A DNA stretch of 53,982 nt from Chloroflexi bacterium OLB14 (GCA_001567105.1 LMZR01000035.1:1-53982), one strand, 5' to 3'. Positions 1 through 8,172 are shown, numbered from the stretch's first letter. Notes: generated by a model from the letters alone, not told the origin. Numbers and translations are program-made.

Positions 1-38
1 AGAAGAATAAAGAGCGTGAACAGGGAGAATCGTTTCAT
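1..38 (-). CDS. Possible 5' end of a secreted protein, cut by window edge
   Basis: On the minus strand an ATG at 38-36 opens a frame reading MKRFSLFTLFIL, a basic residue pair followed by a hydrophobic run as in a signal peptide. It leaves the window after 12 codons, so no product can be named. No good ribosome binding site is visible upstream. Chance is a real alternative. Confidence 0.22.
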   Translation of the reverse strand, partial: MKRFSLFTLFIL

Positions 39-100
39 GGATATCGGATGTCTTGCCGTTCAAACATCAGCGCGTTGTGGCGAGTCGATGTAGTCCTGGG

Positions 101-193
101 TTACGGCGGGTTGCTCTCGGGGAGGGAGTTGGCTCCGAACCGCGCGAGGCGGCTGGAGGCTTCGGCGGAGGTCAAGCCGTGAGGGGAGGTCAT
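101..193 (-). pseudogene. Remnant of a P-type cation ATPase N-terminus
   Basis: An ATG at 193-191 starts a 30-codon minus-strand frame with the stretch GLTSAEASSRLARFG followed by NSLPE. This matches the pattern of the cation ATPase N-terminal domain of P2-type ATPases (G-L-[ST]-x-x-E-A-x-x-R-L-x-x-x-G-x-N-x-L-P-E). A TAA follows immediately after the next residues, and no transmembrane region or DKTG phosphorylation motif follows, so only a fragment of an enzyme of usually 800-900 residues is present. The surrounding 230 bases are markedly richer in G+C than the rest of the window. The match rests on pattern recognition of a short stretch. Confidence 0.38.
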
Positions 194-270
194 AGGCTGT
201 ATTTTAACTGATGTTTAAGGCGTGGCGAGTTGTGTTAAGTAGTTCGCCATAAGTCTTTAGAAATCCTTTT

Positions 271-324
271 GTGTAGTCGGCGTTCTCTTACGCCGACGGG
301 GACGTTAGAGAACGTCCCCTACAC
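271..324. repeat. REP-like double hairpin with GTAG heads
   Basis: Two hairpins lie back to back between outer GTGTAG and CTACAC. The first pairs GTCGGCGT (276-283) with ACGCCGAC (290-297). The second pairs GGGGACGTT (298-306) with AACGTCCCC (311-319). Each hairpin, read outward, begins with GTAG, the tetranucleotide known to precede hairpins of REP elements moved by Y1 (RAYT) transposases. The architecture matches the elements at 31746, 35414 and 45711. No RAYT gene is in the window. Confidence 0.7.
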
Positions 325-394
325 GTCTAATTATTTTCGACGAACTACTTCAATGCACGTTATAGTTGATAACGTTAGGCGGGCGCTCTAGTTG

Positions 395-433
395 CTCTGC
401 TTGCCTGTGTCTGGTGGGAGCAGGCAAGTAGAG
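395..433. repeat. 13-bp hairpin
   Basis: CTCTGCTTGCCTG at 395-407 pairs with CAGGCAAGTAGAG at 421-433, with one G-T wobble and a 13-base loop. No T-run follows on the plus strand, so it is not an obvious terminator. It may be part of a decayed mobile element or structural repeat. Confidence 0.5.
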
Positions 434-542
434 TTCACGCCTGCCTACATGCGGGTATCCCACAAAGAACATGGAGCAGGCCGCAAACCGTTGGGCGGTA
501 ACCTTGCGTACAGGCATATAAATTCAGGGGCGAGTTTGAGAT

Positions 543-592
543 AGCCCATGTAGTATACTTGTTCTAAAATACCAAAAAGGAGAGCATGGGCT
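543..592 (+). promoter_or_regulatory. Promoter and inverted repeat before the R-M operon
   Basis: TATACT at 554-559 is a good -10 element; no clear -35 is seen. The 8-bp repeat AGCCCATG (543-550) recurs inverted as CATGGGCT (585-592), bracketing the -10, the predicted start of transcription and the ribosome binding site. Because the left arm lies upstream of the expected transcript start, it looks more like an operator than an RNA hairpin. The pair has no controller gene, so autorepression by the methyltransferase is a possible reading. Confidence 0.5.
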
Positions 593-2014
593 GTGTTACT
601 TGATGAAGAAGTTTTAATAAATGACACAACTATCGGGTTAGCCGAGATTAATCAACTTGACCAAAATTTACAAGAACATTTCAGCGGCAAGTTGATTGTT
701 CAGCCTGCTTTAACCCGCCCTCTGGTAAGCTTTCAAGCAAATAAAAATCGCCCCATTTATCGGTGGTACAAGTACAAAGAAGCATTTTCGGCTTCTTTGG
801 TTGAGTATTTCCTTGAAAGATATAAAATCTCCGAAGGCGCGATATTAGATCCGTTTGCGGGAAGCGGAACGGCTCTATTTGCCGCCAGCACAATGGGAAT
901 CAATGCCGTTGGTATCGAGTTACTGCCCATTGGGCAGCAAATAATTACTACAAAAAAAAGTCTTGAATCCGAGTTTACGCCCAGCGATTTTGACGCTTTG
1001 CAAAAATGGGCGAAGTCGCCTGTTTGGGAAAAATCTCCCAAAAAGGTTGAACTGCCTGAATTAAGAATTACCAAAGGCGCATATCCTGAAACCACCAAAG
1101 AATCGATTGAAAAATATTTAGCCGCTTGCGAACAGGAAAATGACAAAGTTAAAGCAGTCCTGCATTTTGCGCTGTTTTGCATACTAGAGTCCGTCAGTTT
1201 CACGCGCAAAGACGGTCAATATCTTCGATGGGATTATCGGTCTGGACGCAGGCAGGGCAAAAAGATTTTTGATAAAGGTCGGATATTAAGTTTTGAACAG
1301 GCGATCTCGGAAAAAATTCAAGAAATAATCACCGACCTTTCCCCTGCCAGGCAGTCCAGTTTATTTCCCGTTGCCAAAAAGCAAGGCGAGATATTTTTGT
1401 ATAGCGGTTCATCGCTTGAAGTCTTGCCCCGAATGACCAAAGAGTCTTTTGACGCTATTATCACTTCACCGCCGTATTGCAATCGCTATGATTACACCCG
1501 AACTTATGCGTTGGAGTTGGCTTTGCTTAACACAGACGAAACAGAGTTGGTTAAATTGCGCCAAGAGATGTTGAGCTGTACAGTGGAAAACCGGGCGAAG
1601 GACTTATTAGCCATTAATCCGCTTTGGACAGACGCGCTAACCGCTGCAGATGAGCAAAAACTTTTACAGTCCATATTGAAGTACCTGGATGAACAAAAAT
1701 CGCAAGGGAAATTAAATAATAACGGCATCCCTAGAATGGTTCGTGGATACTTTTATGAAATGGCGTGCATTATCGCTGAAAGCGCGCGGGTTTTGCGTCC
1801 CAATGCTCCATTGATCATGGTAAACGACAATGTACGTTACGCAGGCGCAAGTATTTCCGTTGACTTGATTCTTTCAAGTATTGCTGAAGAATTAGGTTTT
1901 TCCATTGAAAACATCCTTGTACTACCCAACGGAAAAGGTAACAGCAGTCAACAAATGGGCGAACATGGGCGAGAAGCCTTGAGAAAGTGCGTTTATATTT
2001 GGAGAAAACGATGA
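593..2014 (+). CDS. DNA methyltransferase of an AvaI/BsoBI-like R-M system
   Basis: Predicted S-adenosylmethionine-dependent DNA methyltransferase that protects the sites cut by the nuclease encoded directly downstream. The 473-residue product has SAM-binding motif I, DPFAGSGT, at residues 86-93 and catalytic motif IV, TSPPY, at 291-295. The TSPPY form is usual for N4-cytosine (and some N6-adenine) enzymes. About 200 residues between the motifs could hold the target recognition domain. The start is GTG at 593, nine bases after AGGAG; the nearer ATG at 586 stops after five codons. Length fits the M.AvaI/M.BsoBI enzymes as I remember them. It overlaps the nuclease gene by four bases (ATGA), so the two are co-translated. 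The CYCGRG target is inferred from the partner. Confidence 0.88.
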   Translation: MLLDEEVLINDTTIGLAEINQLDQNLQEHFSGKLIVQPALTRPLVSFQANKNRPIYRWYKYKEAFSASLVEYFLERYKISEGAILDPFAGSGTALFAASTMGINAVGIELLPIGQQIITTKKSLESEFTPSDFDALQKWAKSPVWEKSPKKVELPELRITKGAYPETTKESIEKYLAACEQENDKVKAVLHFALFCILESVSFTRKDGQYLRWDYRSGRRQGKKIFDKGRILSFEQAISEKIQEIITDLSPARQSSLFPVAKKQGEIFLYSGSSLEVLPRMTKESFDAIITSPPYCNRYDYTRTYALELALLNTDETELVKLRQEMLSCTVENRAKDLLAINPLWTDALTAADEQKLLQSILKYLDEQKSQGKLNNNGIPRMVRGYFYEMACIIAESARVLRPNAPLIMVNDNVRYAGASISVDLILSSIAEELGFSIENILVLPNGKGNSSQQMGEHGREALRKCVYIWRKR

Positions 2015-2961
2015 GTCCATATCGAGGTCATCTTAATTCCAGTGATGATTTGGTAACAACCTACGAAGCAACTCGCGCAGGTTTTGTAGCCCTTGCCTTA
2101 GAAAAGAACCGAAAAGCCACGCCTTATGTAGCAGAAGCCCGTGCGCTCCAGACAGCCGCATCAGCAGCAAAAACGCCTGCTGGTTTGCTGAAAATTAAAG
2201 GAATAGAATCTGGCCTCCTAACAGCGGCAGGATTGTCTGATAAAGCATTTAATCATCTGTTACCCGAAGATAGAAAAGAAGCCATAAAGGGTCTGATCAA
2301 GAATTTTCTTGAACCAGCGGGAACAAAATTTGTAGAAGAATTAGTGTTTCGCTTTTTGCTGACTAGAGGCGATACGCTAGGCGGTTCAATGCGAAATATT
2401 GGGGGCGCTTTAGCGCAAAGGAAATTAACTCGCGCGATTATTTCAACGCTAGCCATTGCAGACATCAGTTATCAATGGCAACACGCCAAAAGTCGAAAAT
2501 GGCTTGACATGACAGATGATGACTCCGACATTGAGTTATCGTTACGGGGTTTAAGTTGGCACAATGGAACTGGTAATCGCACGTTGATCTACAACTTGAC
2601 TGTTCCATTAGTCAAAAACAACGTTGACCTGTGCTTGTTCAACGCATTGCCCGCTGAAGTAGAAGCGAGCAAATATAAAATCCCTGAAACCTACATTGCG
2701 TTGGGCGAACTCAAGGGTGGAATTGATCCCGCAGGAGCAGATGAACACTGGAAAACTGCTCAAACCGCATTAAACCGAATTAGGGAAGCATTTTTCGAAG
2801 TAAGCGCAACGCCGCGCACATTTTTTGTAGGCGCGGCTATTGAGAAAAAGATGTCCGCAGAAATTTGGGAGCAATTAGAGTCGGGCATTTTGAGCAATGC
2901 CGCAAACTTAACCGATGAGAGGCAGGTTATGTCTATTTCACAATGGCTGTGTGGTCTGTAA
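2011..2961 (+). CDS. Type II restriction endonuclease, AvaI/BsoBI family
   Basis: Predicted homodimeric type II restriction enzyme; the AvaI/BsoBI family cuts CYCGRG. The start chosen is ATG 2011, giving 316 residues, six bases after GGAG and overlapping the methyltransferase stop. A GTG frame start at 1987 adds eight residues but lies inside the methyltransferase with no ribosome binding site. The catalytic core is visible as NNVDLCLFN, supplying the Asp, then [16 protein letters not shown], supplying Glu-x-Lys. The Asp and the E-x-K lie about 28 residues apart, as in BsoBI. The strongly conserved [12 protein letters not shown] run makes the family call firm. CYCGRG sites occur in the window (for example 116-121 and 14945-14950), so protection would be needed. 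Confidence 0.88.
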   Translation: MSPYRGHLNSSDDLVTTYEATRAGFVALALEKNRKATPYVAEARALQTAASAAKTPAGLLKIKGIESGLLTAAGLSDKAFNHLLPEDRKEAIKGLIKNFLEPAGTKFVEELVFRFLLTRGDTLGGSMRNIGGALAQRKLTRAIISTLAIADISYQWQHAKSRKWLDMTDDDSDIELSLRGLSWHNGTGNRTLIYNLTVPLVKNNVDLCLFNALPAEVEASKYKIPETYIALGELKGGIDPAGADEHWKTAQTALNRIREAFFEVSATPRTFFVGAAIEKKMSAEIWEQLESGILSNAANLTDERQVMSISQWLCGL

Positions 2962-3025
2962 GGCAAAGGCAAGCCATCAATAAACGCCAGCGTCAAAGAC
3001 ACAAGCAAATCGCCCACAAAACCAG

Positions 3026-3057
3026 AAAACGGTTCCTTGCTTTCAAGGACCGTTTTT
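3026..3057 (+). terminator. Rho-independent terminator of the R-M operon
   Basis: AAAACGGTTCCTTG pairs with CAAGGACCGTTTT (one bulged T, loop of four) and is followed by T residues. It lies 65 bases after the nuclease stop codon. Confidence 0.72.
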
Positions 3058-3130
3058 GATTCCCCGCCGTCCACGCGGCCTGCCGCGCGCTCACTTGCCA
3101 AGCGCCCTCCATTCGGTTATCCTTGCAGGC

Positions 3131-3224
3131 GGGAGTGGTTAAGTCCCGGCGGGCTTCCTGGTCTTCAAAACCTGTGGCGGGTCGCGTTGCGGGCCGCGGT
3201 GGGTTCGACTCCCATCCACTCTCG
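3131..3224 (+). tRNA. selC: tRNA-Sec (UCA anticodon)
   Basis: Selenocysteine tRNA, which reads UGA codons through SelB. The fold fits the bacterial Sec type. An 8-bp acceptor stem is formed by GGGAGTGG (3131-3138) with CCACTCTC (3216-3223) and discriminator G 3224. A 6-bp D stem is formed by AAGTCC with GGGCTT around the loop CGGC. The anticodon loop is CTTCAAA (3163-3169) with TCA at 3165-3167. There is a long variable arm, and the T loop is TTCGACT. The anticodon stem has one T-T mismatch (CTGGT against ACCTG) and the 3' CCA is not fully encoded (CCT). No selA, selB or selD is in the window. It is probably functional, but the mismatch leaves decay possible. Confidence 0.8.
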
Positions 3225-3233
3225 CCTATGTTC

Positions 3234-3262
3234 GTAGTGACACGGCGACGCCGTGTCACTAC
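3234..3262. repeat. GTAG-headed perfect hairpin (REP-like)
   Basis: GTAGTGACACGGC (3234-3246) pairs perfectly with GCCGTGTCACTAC (3250-3262) around a three-base loop. Both ends carry the GTAG/CTAC head seen in the other REP-like elements. It lies between the tRNA and the M50 protease gene and could also act as a terminator, but no T-run follows. Confidence 0.65.
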
Positions 3263-3277
3263 ATAAAATGGAGAATC

Positions 3278-4468
3278 ATGTCTTTCCCTGAAACTGAAAT
3301 ATTAACCAAACTCGTCTCGCGTGTGTTTCGTATTGACGATGTAACTAGTTTAAATCCAAACCCACAAGAAAATAAAAATTTCTTCCTGCGCTATCGCGGA
3401 CAATTAATCAGCGAAGATTCTGTTGAGGCGTATGATGAACTAGCAGATTCATTGAATCAATACAACATCATGCCCTTGTTTCGTGAAGAAGAAAATAAGC
3501 ACATCATTTATCTTGCACAAAAACAACCTGAACCAAAACAAGAAAATATCAAAACAAATATTATTCTTTTCATCTTAACAATTTTAAGTGTCATGTTAGC
3601 AGGCGCACAACCAGAAGGTCCCATCCCTAACGATTTTTGGGGACAATTACTTGTTTTAGGAAAAAGTATTTTCACAGGTTGGCATTTTGCATTAAGTCTG
3701 CTCGGAATTTTATTAGCACATGAACTTGGGCATTATTTTATGAGTCGTTATCATAAAACACCTGCTTCATTGCCATACTTTATTCCATTTCCATTAAGTC
3801 CGCTTGGCACGATGGGCGCGGCAATCATCATGCGCGGCATTCCAAAAAACAAACGTGTGTTATTTGATATCGGTGTAGCAGGTCCAATTGCAGGTTTGGT
3901 TGTTGCCATTCCAGTTTTGTTATTAGGCTTATCACTTTCAACGCTCGGCACTATTGATCCAAACCCAAATGGTTTTATTGAAGGTAATTCTATAATTTAT
4001 CTTTTAGCAAAATATATAACTTTGGTCAATTACTCCCTGCGCCTGTTGAACCGCAAGGGATTTTATATTGGCTGCAATATTTTTTTTACAGGCAAGCCCA
4101 TTCCATTTGGCGGTACGGATGTTTTCATTCATCCCGTTGCATTTGCAGGTTGGGCAGGGATTCTCGTTACGGCATTAAATTTAATTCCAGCAGGCACGCT
4201 GGATGGTGGTCATGTCATCTATGCTTTGTTTGGTGATAAAGCTCGCAAAGCATTTCCATTTATCGTGGCAATATTAATTGGGCTTGGATTTTTTTGGGAT
4301 GGATGGTGGTTATGGGCGGCTTTATTATTTTGGCTTGGAAGAGTCAACGCTCAACCACTTGACCAAATCACCCGCCTCGACCCTAGCCGCAAGTTGGTTG
4401 CTGTACTGATGATTTTTATTTTCCTGTTAGTTTTTACTCCCGTTCCATTTATGCTGTTGGCGCCGTAA
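3278..4468 (+). CDS. Site-2-type zinc metalloprotease, M50 family
   Basis: Intramembrane zinc protease of the M50/site-2 protease family, which cuts substrates such as membrane-bound regulators within the bilayer. Of 396 residues, the first 80 form a soluble region and the rest is hydrophobic with several membrane segments. HELGH at residues 148-152 gives the two zinc-binding His and the catalytic Glu. The third ligand motif, DGGH, is at 309-312 in the typical N-x-x-P-x-x-x-L-D-G-G-H setting. The long loop after HELGH (TPASLPYFIPFP) resembles plant EGY-like and cyanobacterial members. The start ATG follows GGAGA. No regulated substrate is evident nearby, though an anti-sigma factor lies 3 kb downstream. 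Confidence 0.88.
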   Translation: MSFPETEILTKLVSRVFRIDDVTSLNPNPQENKNFFLRYRGQLISEDSVEAYDELADSLNQYNIMPLFREEENKHIIYLAQKQPEPKQENIKTNIILFILTILSVMLAGAQPEGPIPNDFWGQLLVLGKSIFTGWHFALSLLGILLAHELGHYFMSRYHKTPASLPYFIPFPLSPLGTMGAAIIMRGIPKNKRVLFDIGVAGPIAGLVVAIPVLLLGLSLSTLGTIDPNPNGFIEGNSIIYLLAKYITLVNYSLRLLNRKGFYIGCNIFFTGKPIPFGGTDVFIHPVAFAGWAGILVTALNLIPAGTLDGGHVIYALFGDKARKAFPFIVAILIGLGFFWDGWWLWAALLFWLGRVNAQPLDQITRLDPSRKLVAVLMIFIFLLVFTPVPFMLLAP

Positions 4469-4469
4469 T

Positions 4470-4660
4470 AAATCCCGTAGGGATGGCATGATTATAGGTT
4501 AACAATGAAATTACAAATCAAATCCCGTAGGATGACATAGCCTAAAAATCTATAACACCCCTTCGGGGTTACATTTCATCCATCATTTAATCTATAATCA
4601 TTTGACCCATTTCGACAGGCTCAACGCACCGCCTACGGGGTCATTAAGAAAGTAATATAT
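4470..4660. repeat. Cluster of CCCGTAGGG-type intergenic repeats
   Basis: This gene-free stretch has several imperfect copies of one unit: AATCCCGTAGGGATGG near 4473, ATCCCGTAGGATGACA near 4521, CACCCCTTCGGGGT near 4556 and GCCTACGGGGTC near 4631, plus the phrase TTTCGACAGGCTCAACGC at about 4609. The same unit recurs at 27496-27620. Each copy is a short palindrome around CCCGTAGGG or CCCTTCGGGG. No coding potential is seen. Confidence 0.65.
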
Positions 4661-4683
4661 ATTTATAAAATATAATTCAAACA

Positions 4684-6057
4684 ATGAAAAAAATAATTTC
4701 GCTTTTCTTTATCGTAACAATTTTATTATCCGCGTGTGGTGTGAATCAAACTATCACAGCCACAACTGAATCGTCTGAAACGGAGATAGCAGAACCAAAC
4801 TCCACGCCAGAAGAAACTGTCGTAGCGACAACCAACATTCAGGTCAATGAAGAAGCGTTGCGTGGAATCGAAATCAATGTGTGGACTCCGTGGCATGAAG
4901 TTGAGCAGAGTCTGTTTGAAGCATTGGTCAAACAATTTAATAATGAAAATCAATGGGGCATAAAAGTTAATTTGCAAAGTCAAGTTAATTTTTCAAATCT
5001 ATATGAAAGTGTAAATGCTTCGTTGCCCACTGACCAACGACCTGATTTAGTAATCGCTTTGCCTGAACATGCGCAAGAATGGTTTGATAACCGCGTGGCA
5101 ATTGATTTGAATGAGTATGTGCATGATGCGCGCTATGGTTTAGATGCAAATGATATTTATGATATTTTTTGGAATCAAGATATTGCTAATGATGCCCGTG
5201 TTGGTATCCCTGCTCAACGCACAGCACAATTTTTATTATGGAATGAAACGTGGGCAAATGAATTAGGTTTTGATAATGCACCAAGTTCGATAGAAAATTT
5301 TGAGAAACAAACTTGTGATGCACATGCTTCAAAATTAAAAGATGATGTTGCAGAAAATGATGCGCTTGGTGGTTGGTTGGTCAATACAGAATCAATGACT
5401 GCCTATTCATGGTTGTTAGCATTTGATGGTGGCATTTTGGAAGAAGGCAATTATCGTTTTATGAAGCCAAACAATATTAATGCTTTTCGTTTTTTGCGCG
5501 AGTTATCTGAAAAAAATTGCGCATGGCAAAATGCAAGTGACCCAATTCTTTCGTTTGCGAATCGTGAAGCATTGTTCATCACCACCAGTTTAGAAGAACT
5601 GCCCAGTGTAACGCGTGTGTTTGCAAATGTTGGAAACCGAGATACTTGGAAAGTTTTACCATTTCCAAATGATGAAGATGGCGTGTTGGTTGTGTATGGC
5701 TCATCGTATGTGATGTTGAAATCAAATGATGAAAAACAATTAGCAACTTGGTTATTTATGAAATGGCTTTTGGATAATGAACAAGATAAACGATTCGTGG
5801 AAGCGACTCATCTCTTTCCGCTTCGTTCTTCGACCTTGAGCCTGTTGACTGATTACGAGAAAACGCATCCTCACTGGAAGCAAGCAGTAGATTTGATTTC
5901 AGTCGGTCAGTTGCAACCTCAACTGGCATCTTGGCGTACAGTTAAAATAATGCTCGGTGACGGATTTGCTCACATGTACAGAGTTAACACACCAAGTGGT
6001 CAAGTTGCCGCGATTTTGGCACAAATGGAAAATACGGCGAAAGAATTGAGTGAGTGA
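4684..6057 (+). CDS. ABC-type sugar-binding lipoprotein
   Basis: Extracellular solute-binding protein, family 1 type, which delivers a sugar or oligosaccharide to an ABC importer. The 457-residue product begins with a short basic segment, a hydrophobic stretch and the lipobox LLSAC, so Cys18 should be lipidated after signal cleavage. A low-complexity Thr/Glu linker (residues 24-50) precedes the binding domain, which starts at INVWTPWHEVEQ, a usual opening strand of this family. No permease or ATPase genes follow, so the binding protein is an orphan here and either pairs with a transporter elsewhere or has a sensing role. Confidence 0.82.
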   Translation: MKKIISLFFIVTILLSACGVNQTITATTESSETEIAEPNSTPEETVVATTNIQVNEEALRGIEINVWTPWHEVEQSLFEALVKQFNNENQWGIKVNLQSQVNFSNLYESVNASLPTDQRPDLVIALPEHAQEWFDNRVAIDLNEYVHDARYGLDANDIYDIFWNQDIANDARVGIPAQRTAQFLLWNETWANELGFDNAPSSIENFEKQTCDAHASKLKDDVAENDALGGWLVNTESMTAYSWLLAFDGGILEEGNYRFMKPNNINAFRFLRELSEKNCAWQNASDPILSFANREALFITTSLEELPSVTRVFANVGNRDTWKVLPFPNDEDGVLVVYGSSYVMLKSNDEKQLATWLFMKWLLDNEQDKRFVEATHLFPLRSSTLSLLTDYEKTHPHWKQAVDLISVGQLQPQLASWRTVKIMLGDGFAHMYRVNTPSGQVAAILAQMENTAKELSE

Positions 6058-6093
6058 CCTCACCCCCTACCCCTCTCCTAAAGGAGAGGGGAG
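6055..6093. repeat. Palindromic repeat related to 47605-47640
   Basis: CCCCTCTCCT (6070-6079) pairs with AGGAGAGGGG (6082-6091) around two bases. The unit begins with GACCTC overlapping the TGA of the lipoprotein gene. It matches the sequence at 47605-47640 in about four of five positions, but there it sits inside a reading frame. Here it may also serve as a weak hairpin after the lipoprotein gene. Confidence 0.7.
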
Positions 6094-6107
6094 TTAAGGA
6101 GTAAAAA

Positions 6108-6908
6108 ATGTCTACATCAGAATATAAAGCCCGTCAGGTTCGGGCGAAGACGCATGAAGTGTATGAATACGATCATGATGATGCAAAACCTGGTAAGCCT
6201 TTGCATATCTTAATCCCTGGTGGGTTGATTGCCTTAGCATCTTTGGGATTAATCATAGTGATTGCATATTTAACTTGGATAGACGAAAGCCTTTCACAAG
6301 AATTGGGAATTATGTTGTGCTTAATCCTCTCGCCGTTTTATGTAGGCGGCGTTTTCTTGTTTAGCTATGGTTACGAGTTATATGACATTCCGCGTGCGAT
6401 CCGCTTAACTGCCATCATTGTATTTGTGACATTAGCATCTGTTGTGATTATCGCTGTTTTGTTTGCAGTGTTAGGAAATATGAAAGGTGGCGGTTCGAGT
6501 TCATCTTCTAAATCATCGAAGTCGTCCTCGTCTTCTAATAAATCATCAGGAAGTTCCGCAAAACTAACTTCACAATCAAAAAGTGTTTTAGGTGGTGTTG
6601 CGGTAGGTGGACTATCAAAAAAAATATCAAGTGGAAGTTCATCATCTAGTAGTGGAGGTTCATATCACTCAGATAGTGGACCAATTTTCATTAACACTGG
6701 TGGCGGAGGAACAAGAGTCGAAACTCGTGAAGTGACTAAAGAAGTTATCAAAGAAGTTCCCAAAGAACCGATGCCGATTAAATGTCCGTATTGTTCACGT
6801 TCTTATGTACCAGTTGAACATAAATACGTTTGCCCAAGTTGCGGTGGCGCAACTCCGAAAGAATTGATTGAAGAGTCACAGATGCCGAAGGACGATAATA
6901 GCGGTTAG
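6108..6908 (+). CDS. Membrane protein with Ser-rich linker and C-terminal zinc ribbon
   Basis: I do not recognise a named family. The 266-residue product has three predicted membrane helices (roughly residues 33-55, 63-84 and 95-121). A Ser/Lys/Gly low-complexity region follows (about 125-195). A charged linker with repeated VTKEVIKEVPKE comes next, then a zinc ribbon with two pairs of cysteines, CPYCSRSY and VCPSCGG, near residues 225-247. The zinc ribbon is probably cytosolic and could bind protein or nucleic acid. The start is supported by AAGGAG nine bases upstream. Serine codons in the linker are varied, so the repeat is not a simple nucleotide slippage tract. Confidence 0.75.
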   Translation: MSTSEYKARQVRAKTHEVYEYDHDDAKPGKPLHILIPGGLIALASLGLIIVIAYLTWIDESLSQELGIMLCLILSPFYVGGVFLFSYGYELYDIPRAIRLTAIIVFVTLASVVIIAVLFAVLGNMKGGGSSSSSKSSKSSSSSNKSSGSSAKLTSQSKSVLGGVAVGGLSKKISSGSSSSSSGGSYHSDSGPIFINTGGGGTRVETREVTKEVIKEVPKEPMPIKCPYCSRSYVPVEHKYVCPSCGGATPKELIEESQMPKDDNSG

Positions 6909-6939
6909 CGATTGGCTTTTAGCGGTTAGCGTGATTCGT

Positions 6940-6979
6940 AATCCGTGATTCGTAATTTACGCATTACGAATTACGGATT
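6940..6979. repeat. TTACG-family hairpin repeat
   Basis: AATCCGTGATTCGTAAT (6940-6956) pairs with ATTACGAATTACGGATT (6963-6979) with one mismatch around a six-base loop. It is preceded by TTAGCG-type direct repeats (6906-6930). Related phrases occur at 27411-27447, 33919-33956 and 34440-34475, defining a dispersed repeat family in this genome. Confidence 0.65.
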
Positions 6980-7052
6980 ATTATTTAAAAACCTGCAACT
7001 TTTCCAAAATACCTGCGTAAAGTATAGTGTAGAAAGAAATCCAAGGAGCATA

Positions 7053-7661
7053 GTGAACGAAGAACAAAGCTGGGTAATGCAAGCGCAAAAAGGCAACGAC
7101 GAGGCGTTTACAAATTTGGTAGAAACCTATCAAAAGCCAGTTTTCAACTTGTGTTATCGCATGTTAGGCGAGCATGAACTCGCCGAAGATGCCGCACAAG
7201 AAACCTTTCTACGCGCCTATCAAAACTTATATCGCTACGACCAGAAGCGCCCATTTGCAACTTGGTTACTCTCTATTGCGGCACACTATTGTATTGATCG
7301 TTTACGCCGTAGAAAATTTTCAATGTTTTCAATAGATGCAGAAGATGAAGAAGGCAATAGCATAGATTTACCAGATTTTGACGCACCTAACCCAGAAAGT
7401 GAATCTATCAAAGGGCAAAACAAAGATAGAGTTCACAACCTACTAAAAGATTTAGATGCCACAGATAGAGCCGCAATTATTATGAGATATTGGTACGACT
7501 ATTCAGAAAAAGAAATTGCAGAATCTTTAAGCTTGTCAGTTAGCGCAGTAAAGAGTCGCATGCACCGCGCTCGCAAAGAAATGGCAACCTTATGGCAAGA
7601 GCAAGAAGATGACTTAACTGCTGAAATGGAAAGGAGACATTATGAATCACCAGCCTTTTGA
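7053..7661 (+). CDS. ECF-type RNA polymerase sigma factor
   Basis: Sigma-70 family factor with only regions 2 and 4, directing RNA polymerase to stress- or envelope-type promoters. The start chosen is GTG 7053, four bases after AAGGAG, giving 202 residues; an upstream in-frame ATG at 6945 lies in a repeat hairpin. Region 2 contains ELAEDAAQETFLRAYQNL and the core-binding FATWLLSIAAHYCIDRLRRR. Region 4 contains the helix-turn-helix SEKEIAESLSLSVSAVKSRM. A TATAGT -10-like sequence lies at 7022-7027. The gene overlaps the anti-sigma gene by 20 bases, the usual arrangement for a sigma/anti-sigma pair. Confidence 0.92.
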   Translation: MNEEQSWVMQAQKGNDEAFTNLVETYQKPVFNLCYRMLGEHELAEDAAQETFLRAYQNLYRYDQKRPFATWLLSIAAHYCIDRLRRRKFSMFSIDAEDEEGNSIDLPDFDAPNPESESIKGQNKDRVHNLLKDLDATDRAAIIMRYWYDYSEKEIAESLSLSVSAVKSRMHRARKEMATLWQEQEDDLTAEMERRHYESPAF

Positions 7662-8172
7662 AACTTGGTTACTGGATGATAAACATCTCACAACTTTAGA
7701 AAAAAATGAACTCAATGCACACTTACGAGTTTGCAAAACCTGCTCTGCCTTAGCAGAAACAGGCATAATCTTACGCTCTGCTAAAGTAATTGAACCTACT
7801 GCTGGCTTCACATTGCGCTTTCAAGAAAAACTTGCACAACAAAAAATAGCAGAACGCCGTAAACTGTTATGGGGATTAATTATTTTGATATCCAGTGGCA
7901 TAGGGTTATCACTCTGGCTCACCATGCCATACCTAAGCACATTCTTATCAGCCCCTATCGAATGGCTCACCACCCTCATCGGCTATTTACTTTTTATCTT
8001 CACCTCACTACAAGCCTTTAACGAAGTATTACAAGTTTTCACTCGCATCGTCCCCAACTTCATCCCACCATACGCTTGGATGATTTTCTTCTCAGGCATG
8101 GCAGGCTTTGGTTTGCTATGGTCTGTATCCATTTGGAAATTTACAAAAAGACCGCAAGGAGTACCTGTATGA
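7642..8172 (+). CDS. Zinc-binding transmembrane anti-sigma factor
   Basis: Predicted anti-sigma factor that holds the upstream ECF factor at the membrane. The 176-residue protein has an N-terminal ZAS-type zinc motif His27-x3-Cys31-x2-Cys34 (HLRVCKTC). It then has a linker and three predicted membrane segments (about 74-96, 107-128 and 140-165). The short 15-residue C-terminal end is basic. AAGGAGA precedes its ATG, and it overlaps sigma by 20 bases and the next gene by four (ATGA), so the three genes form one translationally coupled operon. Confidence 0.85.
   Translation: MNHQPFETWLLDDKHLTTLEKNELNAHLRVCKTCSALAETGIILRSAKVIEPTAGFTLRFQEKLAQQKIAERRKLLWGLIILISSGIGLSLWLTMPYLSTFLSAPIEWLTTLIGYLLFIFTSLQAFNEVLQVFTRIVPNFIPPYAWMIFFSGMAGFGLLWSVSIWKFTKRPQGVPV

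Larger units (their letters stand above)
194..592. other. Gene-poor leader of the restriction-modification operon
   Basis: I see no convincing gene in this stretch. It holds the double-hairpin repeat at 271-324, a 13-bp hairpin at 395-433 and the promoter region of the methyltransferase at 543-592. Base composition falls from G+C-rich at the left to A+T-rich near the methyltransferase start, which suggests a junction between unrelated segments. Confidence 0.5.

Noticed and set aside
374..496. Two GTTRGGC motifs (374-380 and 490-496) suggesting integron attC sites
   Set aside because: No paired inverse core (RYYYAAC) or attC-like stem could be found at a fitting distance, and no cassette ORF lies between them.
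3037..3237. 66-codon plus-strand frame in the tRNA-Sec region
   Set aside because: It runs through the terminator hairpin and the tRNA; composition is not protein-like and no start signal is present.
4726..4983. 85-codon minus-strand frame inside the sugar-binding protein gene
   Set aside because: Antisense shadow of a well-supported gene with lipobox and family features.
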